Shown: piece after piece, positions 30,407 to 34,319 of the stretch
Layout: the number at the start of each line of letters is the position of its first letter
How positions within the stretch are numbered: the first letter of the stretch is position 1
Source of the DNA: Indiicoccus explosivorum
GTDB lineage: Bacteria; Bacillota; Bacilli; Bacillales_A; Planococcaceae
Length of the DNA: 34,319 bases
Direction of reading: 5' to 3'
Assembly: GCF_002167005.1 (NCBI RefSeq)
Contig: NZ_NHTN01000001.1
Location: forward strand, 1 to 34,319
The notes under the pieces: model-generated
The model's input: only the letters and a program-made list of their open reading frames with translations
Told to the model about the DNA's origin: nothing
The model's database searches: none
Position numbers and translations under genes: made by a program

Positions 30407-31303
30407 TTATTTCAGGAAGTCTTCTTTCAGGAATGCCGGATCCGGATACGTATAGAATCCTTCGCCCGTCTCGCGCCCGAGCTTCCCTTTATCGATGTAT
30501 TCGTTTTTTAGGAATTCCGCCATTTTCTTATATTCTTCACTGCCGGTCGCGTCCGCTTTCGCCTGCCCGATGTTATAGGCAGTGCGGATGCCGACGATGT
30601 CGAGGATCGCGAACGGGCCGAGCGGGGCGCCGGTTGCGACCATCCACGTTTTGTCGATGGTTTCGACATCCGACACTTCCCGGACGAGCAGCTTTTGGGC
30701 CGCTTCCAAAAAAGGCACAAGAAGTGAGTTCAGGATGTAGCCCGGCTGTTCTTTGTAAATCGGAAGTGCGACCATGCCGATGGCTTTGGCGAACTCGATT
30801 ACGTCGCTGAAAACGTCCATATCGGTTCCCGGATGCTTCATAATTTCAGCCGTATTGTTTTTCCAGATTTCATTTGCGAAGTGCAGTGCCAGGAATTTTT
30901 CCGGCCGGCCGGTCGCCTCCGCAAACCGGCTCGGCAGCATCGTCGATGAATTCGTAGCGAATATGGTCTTTTCTGGAGCCGCCTCACCGAGTTTATTGTA
31001 AAAATCGGTCTTGATTTCCGCGACTTCCGGTACGGCTTCGATTACGAGGTCGGCATCATCCGCGGCCTCTTCCAAGTCCGCAGAAAACCGGATGCGGCCG
31101 ATTGCCGCTTCCGTCTGTTCTTTCGAAGCGTTCAAATCCCGCTCATACCTCGGCTGCAGTTTCCGGATCCGGTCCTTCGCACGGTCGATCGCCCCGTCAT
31201 CTATATCGTAGATCGAGACGTGGAAACCATGGAATGCTGTTTGGAATGCAATCTGACTGCCGAGCACACCGCCGCCGGCAACTGTGACATTTTTGAAATT
31301 CAT
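30407..31303 (-). CDS. 3-hydroxyacyl-CoA dehydrogenase family protein
   Basis: 298 residues. NAD-binding GGGVLGSQIAFQ at the N-terminus, then catalytic-domain motifs ATNSSTMLPS (Ser), LALHFANEIWKNN (catalytic His), EIMKHPGT (Glu) and the C-terminal dimer helix with GRETGEGFYTYPDP. The HFANEIWKNN variant of the usual HFFNP is a mark of a less-studied subgroup, so the exact substrate (3-hydroxybutyryl-CoA or another) is open. AAGGGG before the ATG. The glycerophosphodiesterase gene ends 53 bases upstream on the same strand. Confidence 0.88.
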   Translation of the reverse strand: MNFKNVTVAGGGVLGSQIAFQTAFHGFHVSIYDIDDGAIDRAKDRIRKLQPRYERDLNASKEQTEAAIGRIRFSADLEEAADDADLVIEAVPEVAEIKTDFYNKLGEAAPEKTIFATNSSTMLPSRFAEATGRPEKFLALHFANEIWKNNTAEIMKHPGTDMDVFSDVIEFAKAIGMVALPIYKEQPGYILNSLLVPFLEAAQKLLVREVSDVETIDKTWMVATGAPLGPFAILDIVGIRTAYNIGQAKADATGSEEYKKMAEFLKNEYIDKGKLGRETGEGFYTYPDPAFLKEDFLK

Positions 31304-31356
31304 ACGGAATTCCCCTTTTCAATCAGTTTCTTTTCCTGTTCCCTCTTCCAGAAACA

Positions 31357-32247
31357 TTAATCTAGCCCCATCTCTTCGGTCACTTCGGACAGACGGCCCG
31401 GATAGTCCGTGATCACGCCGGTGGCTCCCCACTCAATCAGCTGTTCCATGACGTCCGGGTCGTTTGCGGTATACGGATGGACAAGGAGCCCTTTCTCCAG
31501 TGCCTTATCGACGAATTCCTCATTTATATCGTGGTAGTTGACCCCCACGCCGACCGCGTATTCCGAGATATTCTCCAGCCGGTAATCGGAGCCGCTCGGG
31601 TTGACGTCCGACACAAGCTGGAACAGCGCCACCCGCTGATTCCGGACATAGATGTTATAAAGCGCCTCACTATAGAACGACTGGATGAGCACGGTCCCCC
31701 GCGGCACATCTTCACCGATCAGCCCATGGACTTCAAGCGTCGCAAGGAGCTTCTCTTCCAGACCGGGCTCGGCGATCGGCGCTTTGATTTCGATATACAG
31801 CCGGATATCATCGGCGAATTCTTCGATCGCTTCATTCAGCGTCAGCACTTCCAGCCCTTCGAAATCCGGATCCGCTTTATCCGGGAATTTCTCGTTGAAC
31901 CAGGACCCGGCATCGAGTTCTTTTATCTGGTCCAGTGTCAGGTCACTGACTTTCCCAGTGCCGTCTGTGGTCCGGTCCACCGTCTCATCATGCATCAGGA
32001 CGAGCGCGCCGTCCTTCGTCGTCTGCAAATCGAGTTCGATATAATCGGCCCCTCTTTCGATCGCAAGTTCAAACGCCGGCCGTGTCAGTTCAGGCGCCAG
32101 TCCTGACGCGCCGCGGTGAGCCACATTGAAAAACTCCTCCGGACTCAGCGTCGGCTTATCGTCAGCCAGAAATACAAGGTTCAGCACGATGACAGAGAGC
32201 AGGCCGAACGCAGAAAGCACGACGAGTACATATATTCTCTTACTCAT
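31357..32247 (-). CDS. Glycerophosphodiester phosphodiesterase, membrane-anchored
   Basis: About 296 residues from ATG 32247; the frame opens at 32283, but AGGGG lies seven bases before the chosen ATG. One N-terminal membrane helix or uncleaved signal (YVLVVLSAFGLLSVIVLNL) puts the enzyme outside. GDPD motifs: AHRGASGLAPE (metal/substrate site), YIELDLQTTKDG (E-x-D metal ligands), LMHDETVDRTT (catalytic His), YIEIKAP and a closing ITDYPG. Releases glycerol-3-phosphate from glycerophosphodiesters or teichoic acid breakdown. First of a possible operon with HCDH and SDR. Confidence 0.9.
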   Translation of the reverse strand: MSKRIYVLVVLSAFGLLSVIVLNLVFLADDKPTLSPEEFFNVAHRGASGLAPELTRPAFELAIERGADYIELDLQTTKDGALVLMHDETVDRTTDGTGKVSDLTLDQIKELDAGSWFNEKFPDKADPDFEGLEVLTLNEAIEEFADDIRLYIEIKAPIAEPGLEEKLLATLEVHGLIGEDVPRGTVLIQSFYSEALYNIYVRNQRVALFQLVSDVNPSGSDYRLENISEYAVGVGVNYHDINEEFVDKALEKGLLVHPYTANDPDVMEQLIEWGATGVITDYPGRLSEVTEEMGLD

Positions 32248-32289
32248 AATCGGTCCCCTCAGTTCCATAAACTTATGCAGCAATAATAA

Positions 32290-32316
32290 TTGACTTTTCC
32301 CTGCCGGAGCTATAAA
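32290..32316 (+). promoter_or_regulatory. Candidate promoter of ggt
   Basis: TTGACT (32290-32295), 15-base spacer (16 if the -10 is read one base later), TATAAA (32311-32316). Start expected near 32323. Confidence 0.5.
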
Positions 32317-32322
32317 GAAACC

Positions 32323-32427
32323 TGCGGAGGGTGTGCCAAGCCGGAAGAGTGGGTAAACACCCGTTAAGGACCGGCTTGAAATCCGATCCGCTTTGGCATG
32401 TGATCAATTTTGGAGAGGTGATTGGCA
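32323..32427 (+). promoter_or_regulatory. Structured leader of ggt, possible riboregulator
   Basis: The 105-base leader can fold as TGCCAA (32334-32339) with TTGGCA (32393-32398), enclosing AAGCCGG (32338-32344) with CCGGCTT (32371-32377) and a small GGGT/ACCC hairpin. Alternatively GGACCGG (32368-32374) pairs with CCGATCC (32383-32389). The two folds share CCGG and exclude each other. No terminator; no known riboswitch class recognised. Confidence 0.4.
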
Positions 32428-34146
32428 GTGGGAGCAAAAGACATCATCCGCAATCAGAAAGCGGAAAAACTTGAAGCGCATGAACATACTGACAGCGGGA
32501 AATACGGAATGGCTGCAAGCGCAATAAAAGAAGCGACGGACGCCGGGAGGCTCATCCTGGAAGAGGGCGGCAACGCGATCGACGCCGTTATCGCCATCCA
32601 GCTGGCGCTGGCGGCAGTGGAAGGAATGAATACGGGCATCGGCGCCGGCGGATTCCTCGTTTATTACGACAGTGAAAAGGATGAAACAAAGGTGCTGCAT
32701 GGCCACTCTTCAGCGCCGGCAGCTGTTACGCCCGACTTGTTCATAGACGAAGCCGGGGAAATGCCTTCATTCGATGAACGATCGATCGACGCGCGTTCGG
32801 TCGGCGTGCCCGGCATCATGCGGACGTTGGAATTGGCGCATGAACGCTACGGTTCCATGCCGCTTGAACGCCTGATCGAACCGGCGATCCAGCTGGCGGA
32901 AAACGAATACCGGGTCAATTTCCTTTGGGAGCGGACGATCGGCCTGTTCAAAGACCGGATGGGCGAAGAAGCGAAAAAGATTTTCGTGCCGAACGGAGTT
33001 CCGCTGAAAGAAGGGGATACCGTCCGGCAGCCTGACCTCGCCAAGTCGCTGAAAATCATCCGTGACGAAGGATTCAAAGCGGTATATGAAGGAGAAATCG
33101 CCGACGCAATCGTTAAAACGGTCCAGGAGCGAGGCGGCCTGATGACAAAAGAGGACCTCCAAAACTATAAAGCAGACATATATGAACCGCTGTGGGGCAG
33201 CTACAAGGAATATGACCTTGCCTTTCCGGCACCGCCGAACGGAGGCGGTTTCGCTGTCGCACAGATGCTCAAGATGCTGGAACCGTTCGAACTCAGCCAG
33301 TACCCGCCCCATTCCTGGGAGAAGTACCATATCATTGCGGAAGCGATGCGCTTAGCACTCGCTGACCGGCATACGTATATCGCCGATCCGAAGTTTGTCG
33401 ACATCCCGCTGGACGGGCTTCTGAATCCTGATTACATCAAAGAGCGCGGCAAACTAATCCAGCTGGACCGCCGGATGGAAGAAGCCCATGGCGGCAATCC
33501 TTGGAAATACCAGGAAGGGGAACCTGTCGATCAGCCGTTCGTGAATGCCCGGCAGGAAGGCTACGAAACCACACACTTCACAGCGGTCGACCGCTGGGGG
33601 AATGTAGCGGCGTGCACATCCTCGATTGAACGGATCTTCGGTTCCGGCATCATGGTGCCGGGCTACGGTTTTATCCTGAACAACGACTTGACGGATTTCT
33701 CGCCGGAACCCGGCACCGTGAATCAGCCGGCTTCAGGAAAATTCGCGGTCAGTTCGAAGACGCCGACCATTGTATTCCATGATGGAAAGCCGTTTTTCAC
33801 ACTCGGCTCGCCAGGAGCGGAAACCATCGTCGCTTCTGTCCTCCAAGTGCTACTGAATGTCCTGGAGTACGAAATGGACCTAGAGGATGCAATTAAAGAG
33901 CGGCGGATTTACAATACGCCTGATCTGTCTATCGAATGGCAGGATGGAATTGATGAAAAAGTGATGGAGAAGCTGAAGGAATTAGGGTACCACAGCGATC
34001 AGAGCTTTAAAAAAGTGACAGCTGACGATCGGCTCGGTGATGTGCAGGCCATTCTGATCGATCCGGAGACCGGAAGGACTTATGGCGCTGCCGATGAGCC
34101 CCGGCCGGGTGAGGCGGAAGGCGTCGACGATCTCCCGGAAGAATAA
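32428..34146 (+). CDS. ggt: Gamma-glutamyltransferase
   Basis: 572 residues from GTG 32428 (GGAGAGG nine bases before; a TTG at 32422 is too close). Ntn-hydrolase that cleaves or transfers gamma-glutamyl groups and self-processes into two subunits. The nucleophile is T382 in ETTHFTAVDRWGN. Also conserved: GGNAIDAVIAIQLALAAVE, IGAGGF, NNGL-type region FILNNDLTDF, KTPTIVF and the oxyanion-hole stretch TLGSPGAETI. Unlike secreted Ggt, no signal peptide is present: the N-terminus is charged, so the enzyme should be cytoplasmic. Residue run after the nucleophile (SSIERIFGSGI) is close to B. licheniformis Ggt. Own terminator. Confidence 0.92.
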   Translation: MGAKDIIRNQKAEKLEAHEHTDSGKYGMAASAIKEATDAGRLILEEGGNAIDAVIAIQLALAAVEGMNTGIGAGGFLVYYDSEKDETKVLHGHSSAPAAVTPDLFIDEAGEMPSFDERSIDARSVGVPGIMRTLELAHERYGSMPLERLIEPAIQLAENEYRVNFLWERTIGLFKDRMGEEAKKIFVPNGVPLKEGDTVRQPDLAKSLKIIRDEGFKAVYEGEIADAIVKTVQERGGLMTKEDLQNYKADIYEPLWGSYKEYDLAFPAPPNGGGFAVAQMLKMLEPFELSQYPPHSWEKYHIIAEAMRLALADRHTYIADPKFVDIPLDGLLNPDYIKERGKLIQLDRRMEEAHGGNPWKYQEGEPVDQPFVNARQEGYETTHFTAVDRWGNVAACTSSIERIFGSGIMVPGYGFILNNDLTDFSPEPGTVNQPASGKFAVSSKTPTIVFHDGKPFFTLGSPGAETIVASVLQVLLNVLEYEMDLEDAIKERRIYNTPDLSIEWQDGIDEKVMEKLKELGYHSDQSFKKVTADDRLGDVQAILIDPETGRTYGAADEPRPGEAEGVDDLPEE

Positions 34147-34165
34147 AAAAGCTGTTCTGGCAGAG

Positions 34166-34205
34166 CCGCAAAGGAAGGAGTTTGCTCCTCTCTTTGCGGT
34201 TTTTT
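34166..34205 (+). terminator. Intrinsic terminator of ggt
   Basis: Stem CCGCAAAG/CTTTGCGG (34166-34173 with 34192-34199), extended by AGGAG/CTCCT inside, followed by six T. Confidence 0.92.
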
Positions 34206-34209
34206 GGGG

Positions 34210-34319
34210 TTGTCTCGGGCTCGAGGGTGCTTATCTCGGGCTTGATGCCGCTTATCTCGGTCTGGAACCCCTTTATCTCGGGCTCGAGGGTGCTTATCTC
34301 GGGCTTGATGCCGCTTATC
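34210..34319. repeat. 21-bp tandem repeat array, cut by the window edge
   Basis: Units begin at 34210, 34231, 34252, 34273, 34294 and 34315, each starting TTATCTCGG (the first TTGTCTCGG). Three unit types follow in the order A (GGCTCGAGGGTGC), B (GGCTTGATGCCGC), C (GTCTGGAACCCCT), A, B, so the true repeat is 63 bases. Continues beyond 34319. Confidence 0.9.

Noticed and set aside
32331-32400. tRNA-like look of the ggt leader (GGAGGGTGTG, a stem-loop resembling a Ser anticodon arm)
   Set aside because: No acceptor-stem complement, no proper T-loop and no CCA or discriminator context; treated as a leader structure.

Overview
The window looks like a chromosomal segment of a moderately high-GC member of the Bacillota, most likely Planococcaceae (Bhargavaea- or Planococcus-like). 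This is inferred from strong AGGAGG-type Shine-Dalgarno sites, sigma-A-like promoters, many TTG/GTG starts, U-tailed terminators and close resemblance of most proteins to Bacillus families (YerD, CypC/OleT, Yod proteins, YitT, PadR/DUF4188, endonuclease V). I see no rRNA, tRNA, phage, insertion sequence or CRISPR. Nearly all the DNA is accounted for by genes, and most of them lie on the minus strand.

Left part (1-9350): the last codons of a membrane protein; a YerD-like glutamate-synthase-type FMN protein with an NAD(P)-binding protein; a CYP152 peroxygenase P450 resembling the alkene-forming OleT enzyme; a VWA protein and a macro-domain protein; a plus-strand OsmC-truncated globin fusion behind a promoter with a CRP/FNR-like box; and an operon for a 2-oxoacid/acetoin-type dehydrogenase E1 (alpha, beta) plus a free lipoyl domain, with no E2 or E3 nearby.

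Middle (9350-20580): a carotenoid desaturase (CrtI/CrtN family) facing a MerR-B12-binding regulator of the CarH/LitR light-sensor type, with matching inverted operator-like sites between them. Next come a serpin lipoprotein (plus a decayed serpin 3' end beside crtN) and a tightly overlapping five-gene operon: YodT-like transaminase, two CoA-transferase subunits, an M20 deacylase and GabT. A PucR-type regulator reads away from it. The five enzymes fit the lower half of the N6-acetyl-beta-lysine to 4-aminobutyrate route.

Right part (20580-34319): DinB-like protein, PadR regulator with DUF4188 protein, endonuclease V with a small membrane protein, aldo/keto reductase, YrhK-like membrane protein, YitT protein with a promoter-proximal terminator, Hsp20 with a short leader ORF, a second serpin lipoprotein, a GNAT protein, an SDR and a 3-hydroxyacyl-CoA dehydrogenase, a membrane-anchored glycerophosphodiesterase, and a gamma-glutamyltransferase without signal peptide behind a structured leader. 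Three intergenic tracts carry 20-21 bp-period tandem repeats (23603, 24661 and 34210 onward); the last runs off the end of the window.
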